Below are positions 16,845 to 25,298 of a DNA stretch of 64,000 nt, in pieces. Under the pieces are notes generated by a model. The model was given only the letters and a program-made list of their open reading frames with translations. It searched no databases and was not told the origin of the DNA. Position 1 is the stretch's first letter. Every line of letters begins with the position of its first letter. Source of the stretch: Methanobacterium_D sp040373355. GTDB lineage: Archaea > Methanobacteriota > Methanobacteria > Methanobacteriales > Methanobacteriaceae. Position numbers and translations under genes: made by a program. The DNA lies in assembly GCF_047495555.1 (NCBI RefSeq), contig NZ_CP166866.1, positions 2,032,001 through 2,096,000 on the forward strand, read 5' to 3'.

Positions 16845-17000
16845 AAACTCCATGTTTTCTAAACCCAAAAAATTGAAAAAATTTTTTGAAGGTTTATGAA
16901 AATCTTCGATTTTCTGAACACTTAAAATTATTATTTTTAGATGTTTATGAGAATCATTGTTATTTTCTAAACCACAAAATCAAGATTTTGAGGGGGTTTA
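16834..17000 (+). repeat. three tandem palindromic repeats between rpl37Ae and rpoP
   Basis: The segment (G)GTTTATGAAAA repeats at about 16836, 16890 and 16940. Each copy is followed by a hairpin: GAAAAC-TCCAT-GTTTTC, GAAAATC-TTC-GATTTTC and GAGAAT...ATTTTC. Each hairpin is followed by CTAAAC or CTGAAC. The first copy begins inside the last codons of rpl37Ae, so the gene end seems to have been multiplied together with the hairpin. A fourth, partial GGGTTTATAT precedes rpoP. Confidence 0.6.
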
Positions 17001-17003
17001 TAT

Positions 17004-17135
17004 TTGTATAAATGTGCAAAGTGCGGTACTTTAGTCGATCTTAAAGGATATACGGAAGCAAAATGTCCAAAATGCAGGTACAGGATTCTATTTAAAGAAA
17101 TTCCACCAGTTAAAAGAGACATAAAAGCAAACTAG
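17004..17135 (+). CDS. rpoP: DNA-directed RNA polymerase subunit P (Rpb12-like)
   Basis: A 43-aa zinc-binding subunit of archaeal RNA polymerase. The protein MYKCAKCGTLVDLKGYTEAK is followed by CPKCRYRILFKE, giving the two CxxC pairs of the family. Translation starts at TTG 17004 behind GAGGGGGTTTATA. It lies in the conserved slot between rpl37Ae and the Brix gene. Confidence 0.92.
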   Translation: MYKCAKCGTLVDLKGYTEAKCPKCRYRILFKEIPPVKRDIKAN

Positions 17136-17232
17136 ATATTCTAAACAGTATTAGACATTGCTCATATCCAGACTTGTATTAGAGCATTATAGCAACCTGA
17201 AAAGGCATCACTATTAAGGAGATGGGCATTTA

Positions 17233-17706
17233 ATGTTTATAACAACATCAAGGAAACCATCAGCTAAAACAAGAACATTTTGCCAGAGCCTGAGTAGAGC
17301 TTTAAATGCTGATTACACTAACAGGGGCAAAATGAGTTTTCGAGATGTTTTAATTAAAGCATCTGGGTTTAAAATTATTGCTGTAGTTTCTCAGGTAAAG
17401 GGAAACCCCAGCAGAATTGAATTTTACAATAAAAAAGGGGAATTGCTCCTAACTCTCTATATTACAGAAGCAATTTTGGATTTAGAAGGTAGAATCAATA
17501 CTAATAAGCTTACTTTGAGGTGTGAAGTAGATGAACTCACTCCAAAACTTCTAGATATCCTTAAAATAGATGAATGTACTGATAATTCCACTAAGAATAT
17601 TATCTGGATTCGAAAGGATGAAGGAGAAGGTGAAGCTATTATTGAATTTTATGGTAAAGAAGGAATGATTGTTAATCCTAAAATTTATGTTAGAAGATTC
17701 GAATGA
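17233..17706 (+). CDS. Brix-domain ribosome biogenesis protein
   Basis: Archaeal Brix/IMP4-like protein, 157 aa, thought to help rRNA folding and large-subunit assembly. The N-terminus MFITTSRKPSAKTRTFCQSLSRAL...NRGKMSF matches the Brix signature, and the middle has QVKGNPSRIEFYNKKGELLLTLYI. It is preceded by AAGGAGATGGG. Its stop overlaps the pcc1 start (ATGA). Confidence 0.9.
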   Translation: MFITTSRKPSAKTRTFCQSLSRALNADYTNRGKMSFRDVLIKASGFKIIAVVSQVKGNPSRIEFYNKKGELLLTLYITEAILDLEGRINTNKLTLRCEVDELTPKLLDILKIDECTDNSTKNIIWIRKDEGEGEAIIEFYGKEGMIVNPKIYVRRFE

Positions 17707-17963
17707 ATATTCCAGAACATATAAAAGCAGAATTTAAAATTAAATTTGATACTATTGAAGAGGCAGAAGTGGTTCTAAAAACAATTGAACCAGAACTTAA
17801 ATCAGCTCCTTCAGATAGATCCTCTGTTACTACCAAATTAAATGCAGAGACATTATACTTAACAATTGATGCTGAAGACACTCCATCGCTTCGAGCATCT
17901 ATTAACTCATATCTTAGATGGATAATACTATCATGTGAAATAAATGGTCTTAAAAATATTTGA
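17703..17963 (+). CDS. pcc1: KEOPS complex subunit Pcc1
   Basis: Small dimerising subunit of KEOPS, which makes the t6A modification of tRNA. The 86-aa sequence has the beta-alpha layout of the family with SVTTKLNAETLYLTIDAEDTPSLRASINSYLRWI, including the conserved RAS-N-x-x-RW helix. ATG overlaps the Brix stop by four bases, so the two are translationally coupled. Confidence 0.88.
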   Translation: MNIPEHIKAEFKIKFDTIEEAEVVLKTIEPELKSAPSDRSSVTTKLNAETLYLTIDAEDTPSLRASINSYLRWIILSCEINGLKNI

Positions 17964-17999
17964 ATTATTAAATAAAGTTTTAAAGGTTGGTGATTAAAA

Positions 18000-18350
18000 A
18001 TGGAACTTCCACAAAATGTACAGCATCAATTAGCTCAATTCCAACAGGCACAGCAGCAGGCTCAGGCAATCTCAATGCAAAAACAGAGCGTAGATTTACA
18101 GCTTAAAGAAACTGAAAAGGCTCTTGAAGAGTTAAAAAAGGTTGAAGATAACGGTGATGTTTATAAAACAGCTGGAACTCTACTTATAAAGGTCAACAAA
18201 GAAGATATGACCAAAGAACTTGAAGAAAAAATGGAAACACTACAGCTTCGTGAAAAAACTGTTCAAAGACAGGAAGAGCGTATCATGAAAAGACTTCAGG
18301 AAATGCAGACTTCTATTCAAGAAGCAATGCAAGGACCTGGAGCACAATAG
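18000..18350 (+). CDS. pfdB: prefoldin beta subunit
   Basis: Chaperone subunit that captures unfolded proteins for the thermosome. The 116-aa protein has two long coiled-coil helices (residues about 5-50 and 72-110, rich in Gln/Glu) joined by a short beta hairpin (DNGDVYKTAGTLLIKV), which is the prefoldin beta layout. AAGGTTGGTGAT lies upstream of the ATG. Confidence 0.93.
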   Translation: MELPQNVQHQLAQFQQAQQQAQAISMQKQSVDLQLKETEKALEELKKVEDNGDVYKTAGTLLIKVNKEDMTKELEEKMETLQLREKTVQRQEERIMKRLQEMQTSIQEAMQGPGAQ

Positions 18351-18361
18351 AGGTTCTTTAA

Positions 18362-18616
18362 TTGAAACAATTGACCGATGAAAAACTGGATGAGATTTCA
18401 GAAATTGCAGTCTCATCTGCTGAAAATTTTATTTTAGATAGAGTTTCAAAAAAAGAGATCATTGATATTGATATAAGTGTAGAACTCATCTATAATGATA
18501 AGCTTGATGTAGATGTAACTGTTAACCTTATACTTGATGATCTATCTTCTGCAGATCCGGGATTAGCTGATGAAGCAGCAGATTATGCCATAAGTGAAAT
18601 TGAGAAAGTTTTATAA
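18362..18616 (+). CDS. DUF3194-type conserved archaeal protein
   Basis: An 84-aa acidic protein that regularly follows prefoldin beta in archaea. It has an N-terminal helix (LDEISEIAVSSAENFILDRVSKKEI), a beta hairpin (IDIDISVELIYNDKLDVDVTVNLIL) and a C-terminal helix. The start is TTG 18362, with AGAGGTT upstream and 11 nt after pfdB. Function unknown; constant linkage suggests a role near protein folding or translation. Confidence 0.75.
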   Translation: MKQLTDEKLDEISEIAVSSAENFILDRVSKKEIIDIDISVELIYNDKLDVDVTVNLILDDLSSADPGLADEAADYAISEIEKVL

Positions 18617-18739
18617 CTATTTTATTTCTATTTCTAATATGATTTAAGTCTACTTTTTTTATATTAATACTAATTTAATAGAAATTATTAAATATGTAAT
18701 AATACATAATATACTTTGTAATACTTAATTATAATATCA

Positions 18740-18848
18740 AGTTGAACCTTTGCCGACCCCTCCTCTGCAAATCCAAAAGGGTTAAATCCCCAGATGATTA
18801 GGGCACAACATTAATTCGCTCCATGTTTAGTTGCCCTAATTCATCTAA
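18740..18848 (+). ncRNA. candidate structured ncRNA (strand uncertain)
   Basis: Within an AT-only 300-nt gap this segment is conspicuously GC-rich. It contains a long imperfect stem: AGATGATTAGGGCACAAC (18792-18809) against GTTGCCCTAATTCATCT (18830-18846). It also has a C-rich part (GACCCCTCCTCTGC, 18755-18768) that could pair with AGGGTT at 18778-18783 or with Shine-Dalgarno sequences. TATA-like A/T runs flank it. Neither strand gives a sensible long ORF, and it does not match tRNA, RNase P, SRP or C/D-box signatures that I know. Confidence 0.4.
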
Positions 18849-18921
18849 ATAAAAACTATTTTTAACAATATTATTAGTTATTAATTAAGTTCATTAACCT
18901 AAAACGCAAATTCAATAATGT

Positions 18922-19599
18922 ATGATAATACCTGTTTTAGATATAAAAAATGGAACTGCTATATCTGGAAAATCTGGAAATAGAGAGACATATAAACCTC
19001 TAAAAACAGTTTTTAGCAATTCATCATCACCTATAGAAATTGCACGTGCCTTAGCTGATGCGGGTGCATCACGAATGTATATAGCAGATTTAGATGCAAT
19101 AGAAAGTAAAGGATCTAATCTTGAATTAATAAAAAAAATAAACAGTCATATATCAGTAATGGTTGATTGTGGTGCAAGCAATATAGAAGATATCAAAAAA
19201 GCACTCTTTGCTGCAGATAAAGTTATAGTTGCCACTGAAACCCTAAAAAATATTGATGATTTAAACAAGATATTTAATAGTTTTTCATCTTCTAAAATAG
19301 TGATAAGTATTGATATAAAAGATGGGAATATTTATAGTAATTATCTTGATCTTGATTTTGAAGATGTGGTTATCAAACTGAGAGAACTAAACCCTTCAGA
19401 AATCATAATGCTCGATATTTCAAAAGTTGGAACAGAAAATGGTGTTAATCAAGAATTTATAGATAAACTAAGTGATTTTAAGGATTCTCTAATTATTGGA
19501 GGAGGCATAACTAAAAATTATATAACTTCTCTTGAAGAGAGGGGAATAAACAAATTTTTAGTTGGTACTGCACTGCATAACGGTAAACTTAATCTATAA
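18922..19599 (+). CDS. HisA/HisF-related TIM-barrel protein
   Basis: A 225-aa TIM barrel related to HisA: it starts IIPVLDIKNGTAISGKSGNRETYKPL (HisA has a similar DIxxGxxV strand), then ALADAGASRMYIADLDAI, and ends with IIGGGITKNYI and FLVGTALHNGKL, the two phosphate-binding loops. It is a methanogen-specific paralogue rather than the histidine enzyme; the substrate is unknown. Likely start is ATG 18918-18922; no strong Shine-Dalgarno. Confidence 0.75.
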   Translation: MIIPVLDIKNGTAISGKSGNRETYKPLKTVFSNSSSPIEIARALADAGASRMYIADLDAIESKGSNLELIKKINSHISVMVDCGASNIEDIKKALFAADKVIVATETLKNIDDLNKIFNSFSSSKIVISIDIKDGNIYSNYLDLDFEDVVIKLRELNPSEIIMLDISKVGTENGVNQEFIDKLSDFKDSLIIGGGITKNYITSLEERGINKFLVGTALHNGKLNL

Positions 19600-19760
19600 T
19601 TTCATTTATAGTTTAAAAATTTACTTATTAGACATATTTAAAAATTTTTTTCCAATATATGTGGTTTAATTCATTAAAACTGGTTATAAAACAGTGCTGT
19701 AAAAAATGTAATATAAAATTTGATAATTAACTATAATAAAGAAATTTAAGGAAACATATT

Positions 19761-20654
19761 ATGTCCATTGTAACATTAATAGGTCCAGTATCAGAGGATA
19801 TCATAATTAAAGAGGGTAAACGATATAAATCTATTGGAGGGGCTGTTTTCTACCAATCAAGTGTTTTTAGTAACCTTAACATTAACACAAATGCTGTTAT
19901 AACTGTTTCTAAAAAATATAAAGAATCAATAAATTCATTTTTTCCAGGTACCTCTTTATTTCCTATTTATGTGAAGGATATGATAAAATATCAAAATATT
20001 TACCCTGATAACAACCTCAACCATAGAACACAAAAAGCTGAAATTCCCTGTAACCCTATAACGATAAAGAATATAATTCAAAATATTGAAAACTCTGATG
20101 TGACTCTTTTAGGGCCTCTATCTCCCAATGATATCCCCCTTGAAACAATTAAAAAAATATCAAAATTAAAAATACCACTCTATCTAGGAGCCCAGGGATA
20201 TTTAAGACATCTTGAAGAAGATAAAATTGTTTTAAAACCATGGACTGAATTTAAAAAATATTTAAAATTCATTGATATTCTCTTTATAGATGAAAATGAA
20301 GCAAGGATACTTCAAGGGAACCATAATTCACTGGAAAGTATTGCAAAAATACTCTCATCCTTTGGACCTTATGAGGTAATTATAACCTGCGGAAGTAAAG
20401 GATCCATCATTTATTCTAGAAAATTTGATGAAATTTATAAAATCCCTGCATTCAAGCCCAAAATAACTGAAGACCCCACAGGACTAGGAGACACTTATAT
20501 GGCTGCATATACAGCGCGTAAACTAGAAACAGATAGTCCCCAAATGTGTGGAATATTTGCTGCTGCAGTAAGTAGTCTAAAACTTGAAAATAGAGGTCCT
20601 TTTAATGGAAATAAAAAATTAATTCTGGAAAGATGTAAGAATCAATCCATCTAA
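19761..20654 (+). CDS. PfkB-family carbohydrate/nucleoside kinase
   Basis: Ribokinase-fold kinase, 297 aa. The substrate-side GGAVFYQSSVFSNL and the C-terminal ATP/anion-hole motif DPTGLGDTYMAAY (G-x-G-D catalytic Asp) are both present. The specific sugar or nucleoside cannot be told from sequence. Residue NEARIL in the middle matches the family (D/N-E-x-E-A). ATG is preceded by TTAAGGAAAC. Confidence 0.82.
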   Translation: MSIVTLIGPVSEDIIIKEGKRYKSIGGAVFYQSSVFSNLNINTNAVITVSKKYKESINSFFPGTSLFPIYVKDMIKYQNIYPDNNLNHRTQKAEIPCNPITIKNIIQNIENSDVTLLGPLSPNDIPLETIKKISKLKIPLYLGAQGYLRHLEEDKIVLKPWTEFKKYLKFIDILFIDENEARILQGNHNSLESIAKILSSFGPYEVIITCGSKGSIIYSRKFDEIYKIPAFKPKITEDPTGLGDTYMAAYTARKLETDSPQMCGIFAAAVSSLKLENRGPFNGNKKLILERCKNQSI

Positions 20655-20656
20655 AT

Positions 20657-20854
20657 TTATATATTTAACATCATAGGAAGAAGAAGGAAAGGCAAAATTC
20701 CCGCTCCAAAAAATAGAGCCACTCCACCTATTGTATATTCATTTTTTTTGTCCATTATGCCATTTGCAATAAGAATTACACCTAAAAGTGCCATTAATGC
20801 TGGAAGTACGTGAGAAAAGATTAAAAATCCGCTGAAAATCGGCCCATCTGCCAT
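20657..20854 (-). CDS. small membrane protein, 65 aa
   Basis: Two transmembrane helices (residues about 8-28 and 42-63) joined by a charged turn DKKNEYT. A good AGGTGATTTA ribosome-binding site precedes its ATG, which supports a real gene. Function unknown. It converges on the PfkB gene with 2 nt between stops. Confidence 0.6.
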   Translation of the reverse strand: MADGPIFSGFLIFSHVLPALMALLGVILIANGIMDKKNEYTIGGVALFFGAGILPFLLLPMMLNI

Positions 20855-20985
20855 TAAATCACCTGTAATTAAATGTTTAAAGAAAAATGATTATAACTCA
20901 TCTTCCTTTTTGATATTTGATAATCATAGATTTATAGTTTTTTAATTTTTAGTTATAGATTATCTATGCAATTCAATTAAGCCTT

Positions 20986-21891
20986 CTAATTTAATGGTTC
21001 TATCGAACCCAGCTTACATTTGACAATATATGCTCCTCTTGAGTATCCTGGAGGCCAGCATGTAATCAGCCATAATTCTGGATCTTCTGTTGCATGGTAT
21101 TTAATATCTACGCCTTTGACACCCATTCTAACTTCAGATCCAGTAACTGCATATGTATATTTCTTTTGTGTCAAATAATCATTTATTATGACTTTATTTC
21201 CAGGTTTAAGATTTTTTATGTTGAGGAATGGTGCATGATGGGTAGTATGATGCCCTATTAACGCTAATTGTCCACGTTCTCCAGGATAAAATCCAGATAA
21301 ATGCTTAACCGCACCTGCATCATTTAATGACCATGAACTGAAATTCCATTTTTGATTGAATTGTGGAAATACAATTTGGGCCCAGCCTCTATATTTAGGA
21401 TCATCATCCGATTCATTTATTTTTATGCTACTAATTACTCTATCTAACGAATTTTCATTTATTTCACGTGGAGCGGTTAAAATTATGCTATAAAGCAAAT
21501 TATTTTTCTGAATCCGCACTTCTTTTCTCTGTTGGGTTCCATTAACAGTATAGTCACGTTTGTAAGCAGTTGTTCCATTTACTTGAACCTCTTTTTTTGA
21601 GGTTAGTACAAAATTCTGATCAAAAGTACCTGCAACATCTCCTTGAATATGAGTAGCTAAATTATAACCTGGAGGTAGTCCAAATTTCATAACTTTAACA
21701 TTTACTCCATTAGAATCTGAAAAAGATGCTATTGTTGAACCTGTTCCATTAGTTATATTCCAGCTATTTGGATAATCAAAAGAAATTCCTTCACCTTCAA
21801 AATGGTTGGTTCCGATTCCTTCGGCCCGGGGTTCAAATGCAAAAATAGCAAGTATCAATAAACCCAGTATACCAAATAAATATTTATTCAA
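20986..21891 (-). CDS. PsbP-like domain fused to a class E/D-type sortase
   Basis: Secreted, membrane-anchored 301-aa protein. An N-terminal hydrophobic anchor is followed by a PsbP/DUF1795-like domain (FEGEGISFDYPNSWNITNG, residues about 30-158). The C-terminal sortase domain has GHHTTHHAPF (catalytic His about residue 215), LITCWPPGYSRGAYIV with Cys278 and Arg285, giving the full His-Cys-Arg sortase set. Sortases join or anchor surface proteins by transpeptidation. The fusion with a PsbP-like domain is notable; no sorting-signal substrate is encoded adjacent. Confidence 0.8.
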   Translation of the reverse strand: MNKYLFGILGLLILAIFAFEPRAEGIGTNHFEGEGISFDYPNSWNITNGTGSTIASFSDSNGVNVKVMKFGLPPGYNLATHIQGDVAGTFDQNFVLTSKKEVQVNGTTAYKRDYTVNGTQQRKEVRIQKNNLLYSIILTAPREINENSLDRVISSIKINESDDDPKYRGWAQIVFPQFNQKWNFSSWSLNDAGAVKHLSGFYPGERGQLALIGHHTTHHAPFLNIKNLKPGNKVIINDYLTQKKYTYAVTGSEVRMGVKGVDIKYHATEDPELWLITCWPPGYSRGAYIVKCKLGSIEPLN

Positions 21892-22779
21892 TTGCTAATC
21901 ACCTGTATTACTTTTCTTAATATAAGTATTTATTACTTCTTTATACCTATTAAATTTATTGTTTAAAAGTATATTCATTTGCTAAGCTTTATTAAAAAGA
22001 CAACCCCATAAAGAATTTATTATATTTACCTATATATAATAATCAGAAATACTATCTTTCATTTTATTTTATTTCTATTCCATACAGCCTTAGAAGCTTT
22101 TCCAACAGTTCAGTAAAACCTCTATTCGGCTCATGATCTTCTTCTTCCTAGTATAAATTTAAAAGGCACTCAATATATTCCGACATAGAAGATATTTCCC
22201 TAATTCAATGATATTGTTTAACAAATTTGTTTAATATTTTTATTACTTTATTAATTTTATTTATCTTAATAATATTTAATATATCCTTTTTATTCCCCTA
22301 AATCTAAAAATAAGCTTTAATCAATGTTTTAATAAGCTTATTTTTATGCTTTTATTATATTTTAATTATTTTCAAAGTACACATTTTATTGTATATTATG
22401 TTAATGTTAAACACCTAGCAAGGCTCTCTTTTTTACATTTACCATTCTTGAGCTTAAACTTTATAGTTACTCATTTATAGCATGGAGATATTTAAGGTTC
22501 TTTTTAAAATTTTAAAGCTGCCATTAGTGTTTAATACTGATTTAGCTCTTAAAAGAACCTATATCAACATTTTACTATTAATTGCAAGCTCTATTTCTTT
22601 AATAAATTATTTAAATCAGATGGCTTACTATTATATGTCCTGTTTAGTAGTTCCGGGAAATTATTAATTTTATCCCTTTAACTAATAATATTTAATTATT
22701 TATTAATTTATTCTCTACTTAAAAATTAAATAGTCTAATTATAAATCCTATGACTGTAAAAAGATTATTAAGGATACAT
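21892..22779. other. long intergenic region, mostly AT-rich
   Basis: Almost 0.9 kb without a convincing gene. It contains one coding-like remnant on the minus strand (22064-22186, listed separately). A 61-codon hydrophobic frame at 22482-22667 lacks a ribosome-binding site and I do not call it. Confidence 0.5.
22064..22186 (-). pseudogene. short coding remnant with an in-frame amber codon
   Basis: On the minus strand the frame reads MSEYIECLLNLY, then TAG at 22148-22150, then EEEDHEPNRGFTELLEKLLR and LYGIEIK before TAA. Composition is protein-like in one frame, the pieces join smoothly, and nothing else lies in this gap. It could be a decayed small gene. The product is not recognised. Confidence 0.3.
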
Positions 22780-24030
22780 ATGCAAGCTAAAATTTTAATT
22801 GTTGAAGATGAAGCCATCACTGCAATGGACATCAAAACTACATTGGAAATATTTGGTTATAACGTAGTTTCAACTGCCTTCAGTGGAGAAGAAGCTATTG
22901 AAAAGTCAAAAAAACTTAAACCAAATTTAGTGTTAATGGATATTAATCTTAAAGGAGATATGGAAGGTATTGAAGCTGCAAGTCAAATAATGACTATCTT
23001 TAATATTCCTGTTATTTATCTAACCGCTCATTCTGATGAAAATACGTTCCAGCGGGCTAAGTTAACAGAGCCATATGGCTTTATTCCTAAGCCTGTTGAT
23101 TATAATGGTTTAAAAGCTACTATAGAAAATGCACTGTATAAACATTCAATTGAATTAAAGTTAAAAGAAAGTGAATCACGATATCGCTCAATATATGAAA
23201 ATAGTTTTGATGCAATACTCTTAACAAGGCCTGATTGTAGTATTCTTGCTGCTAATCCTGCAGCGGAGAAAATGTTTCAAATGAATGAAGATGAAATCAT
23301 TAAAGTAGGTCAGAAAGGAATGATGGTTGATGATGATAATTTGAAACATGCTATTACTGAATGTGAACAAAAGGGAATTATAAACACAGAATTAAGTGCC
23401 AAACGAAAGGACGGTTCTATTTTTCCCATTGAATTAACGGGTAGTGTTTTTAAGGATGTTGATGGGTCTTTTAAAACAAGTGTGATTATAAGGGATATTA
23501 CTAAACGTAAAAAAGCAGAAGATCATTTTCGTAAAGAATTGGAGCGTGAAAATTTCCTGCTTGAGCTTTATAAGATAGCTCCTGAGCTTTCAGATAAAGA
23601 ACTCTATGATTGTGCACTGGATCATGCAGTTAGTCTTACAGATAGTACTATTGGATTTTTGCATTTAATTTCTGATGACCAGAAAAATATTATTTTAGAT
23701 ACTTGGAATAATGAAGCTTTGAAGAATTGTAAAACTTCATTTAAAGCTCATTATCCTATTGAAGAGGCAGGTAATTGGACTGACTGCATAAAAGTAAAAG
23801 GACCTGTTGTTTATAATGATTTCAAAAACTCCCCTAATCAAAAAGGACAGCCAGAAGGACATATACCTATAAAACGGTTTATAAGTATCCCAGTATTTAA
23901 TGAGGATAAAACTAGGTTTATTTTTGGTGTTGGAAATAAGATAGAAGAATACGATGACCACGATGTACTTCAAATCCAATCAGTGGCTAATGAACTATAT
24001 AAAATTATTAAGCATCGTCATGGTAAATAA
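22780..24030 (+). CDS. response regulator with PAS and GAF domains
   Basis: Sensory output protein of 416 aa without a kinase. The receiver domain (residues 1-115) has ILIVEDEA, the phosphorylated Asp in VLMDINLKG, the Thr in IYLTAHS and the Lys in IPKPVD. A PAS domain follows (SRYRSIYENSFDAILLTRPD to ITKRKKAE), then a GAF domain (LYKIAPELSDKELYDCALDHAV to KIIKHRHGK). I start it at ATG 22780, behind AAGGATAC; ATG 22750 would add ten residues. Methanobacteria use such proteins in His-Asp relays with hybrid kinases like those at 31 and 40 kb. Confidence 0.85.
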   Translation: MQAKILIVEDEAITAMDIKTTLEIFGYNVVSTAFSGEEAIEKSKKLKPNLVLMDINLKGDMEGIEAASQIMTIFNIPVIYLTAHSDENTFQRAKLTEPYGFIPKPVDYNGLKATIENALYKHSIELKLKESESRYRSIYENSFDAILLTRPDCSILAANPAAEKMFQMNEDEIIKVGQKGMMVDDDNLKHAITECEQKGIINTELSAKRKDGSIFPIELTGSVFKDVDGSFKTSVIIRDITKRKKAEDHFRKELERENFLLELYKIAPELSDKELYDCALDHAVSLTDSTIGFLHLISDDQKNIILDTWNNEALKNCKTSFKAHYPIEEAGNWTDCIKVKGPVVYNDFKNSPNQKGQPEGHIPIKRFISIPVFNEDKTRFIFGVGNKIEEYDDHDVLQIQSVANELYKIIKHRHGK

Positions 24031-24340
24031 AAAATTATTTTTTGTTTTTTGGTTTGCAGTCCTTAGATGCAACTTTCTCCAGAAAAAGTAGAAGTAACGA
24101 AAAATTTGATATTTACTAGCTTATTTTTTATCTTTAAATTAAAATATATCTCCATTCACAATTTTTAGCCATTTAAAAGATTTCTATTTTTTTAATTCAT
24201 TGGGAAGATATTCTTGATAATATGCATGGATCAACCATAAATGCCAGTATAATCAACGAATTTAGAATCATAAAAAATAACAAAAAATGAATAAGTTATT
24301 TAAATTTTAGAATACAAATTATAATAAAAGGAGGAATTGT
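24031..24340. other. intergenic region with a dispersed repeat
   Basis: AT-rich apart from 24052-24092, which holds TTTGCAGTCCTTAGATGCAA with CTTTCTCCAGA, a sequence found again at 33110-33140. TTGCA and TGCAA within it can form a short hairpin. No gene is seen. Confidence 0.5.
24053..24083. repeat. copy 1 of the TTTGCAGTCCTTA repeat
   Basis: First copy of the 31-nt repeat, 22 nt after the stop of the REC-PAS-GAF gene. In this copy TTGCA and TGCAA pair perfectly around a nine-base loop GTCCTTAGA. Confidence 0.5.
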
Positions 24341-24742
24341 ATGGTTGAATCAGAAAGAAGAGATTTAGATTATCTTATAAAAGAATTAGAAAATGGGGAT
24401 TGGATTAGGAGAGAAGATGCTGTTGAACTTCTTGCAGAATTAGCAGATCCTAGGGCTGTAGACCCCCTAATTAAAGCATTAAATGATGAAGACTCCCATG
24501 TTAGAGAAGCAGCTGCTCTTTCACTAGCGGTTTATGAAGATACCAAAGCTATTGAACCATTAATTGAATTAATGAAAGATAGAAAAGCTAGCGTTAGATA
24601 CGCTGCAGCAATAGGTCTTTCTGGAGTAGGAGATAAGAGGGCAATAGAACCGCTTGAGAAAGCATTAAAAGACGAAAGTCAAGTTGTAAGAAAAGTTGCT
24701 CAACTGGCTTTAAATTCAGTAAAAGGGCGACAAAAAATATGA
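24341..24742 (+). CDS. HEAT-repeat (PBS-lyase type) protein
   Basis: A 133-aa protein made of about four alpha-helical HEAT units, each of the form DPRAVDPLIKAL-DED-VREAAALSLA. These repeats form scaffolds for protein-protein contact. There is no lyase active site. AAAGGAGGAATTGT is a strong ribosome-binding site. The next gene follows after about 28 nt and may be in the same operon. Confidence 0.8.
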   Translation: MVESERRDLDYLIKELENGDWIRREDAVELLAELADPRAVDPLIKALNDEDSHVREAAALSLAVYEDTKAIEPLIELMKDRKASVRYAAAIGLSGVGDKRAIEPLEKALKDESQVVRKVAQLALNSVKGRQKI

Positions 24743-24770
24743 ATATTTCCATGTAGGGGAGATATATAAA

Positions 24771-25199
24771 ATGATTGGTAAAGAAGAACTTGTAGATTTG
24801 ATTGAAAACTCAGAATTAGACCAGAAGCAGGAAGATAAGGATGCTTGGGAGAAACATATATATTTAGATAATAGAAATGTGTTGATTGTTGGTTATGAAG
24901 AAGAAGAGGTAAGTAGTAATCAAGATCCTGAAGAGGAAACTGTCAAAAATTATTATTGGTATTGGGAGCTTAGAGATTCACAAACATGGGATGTTATATT
25001 TGAAAATCATAATAAGGTATTCAGTTTTTGTGAATCTGAAATGGGAACATACAGTGATCAAGAACGTATGGAAGACATAGTTGGCGATATTGATGAAGCA
25101 GAAGTATGTGGTTGGAGTGAAAAAGATTTAATTAAAGATATTTCCGAAGATATCGCAGATAACGTACTTGAATGGCTAACAACTATCAAAAGAGAATGA
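24771..25199 (+). CDS. acidic hypothetical protein, 142 aa
   Basis: Strongly acidic soluble protein rich in Glu, Asp and Trp (KNYYWYWELRDSQTWDVIFE), with no signal or membrane segment. A GGGGAGAT ribosome-binding site precedes ATG. I do not recognise a family; position after the HEAT gene suggests joint expression. Confidence 0.6.
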   Translation: MIGKEELVDLIENSELDQKQEDKDAWEKHIYLDNRNVLIVGYEEEEVSSNQDPEEETVKNYYWYWELRDSQTWDVIFENHNKVFSFCESEMGTYSDQERMEDIVGDIDEAEVCGWSEKDLIKDISEDIADNVLEWLTTIKRE

Positions 25200-25298
25200 T
25201 TAAAATAAATTCCAGTTTTAAGCTACATATCACTTTATATTTGAAAATAAAGTGTTATAATTCTTTATAATTATAGTTTTAAAAAATGATATTATCAT

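Noticed and set aside
22482..22667. A 61-codon hydrophobic plus-strand frame.
   Set aside because: No ribosome-binding site, very AT-rich; looks like chance in non-coding DNA.
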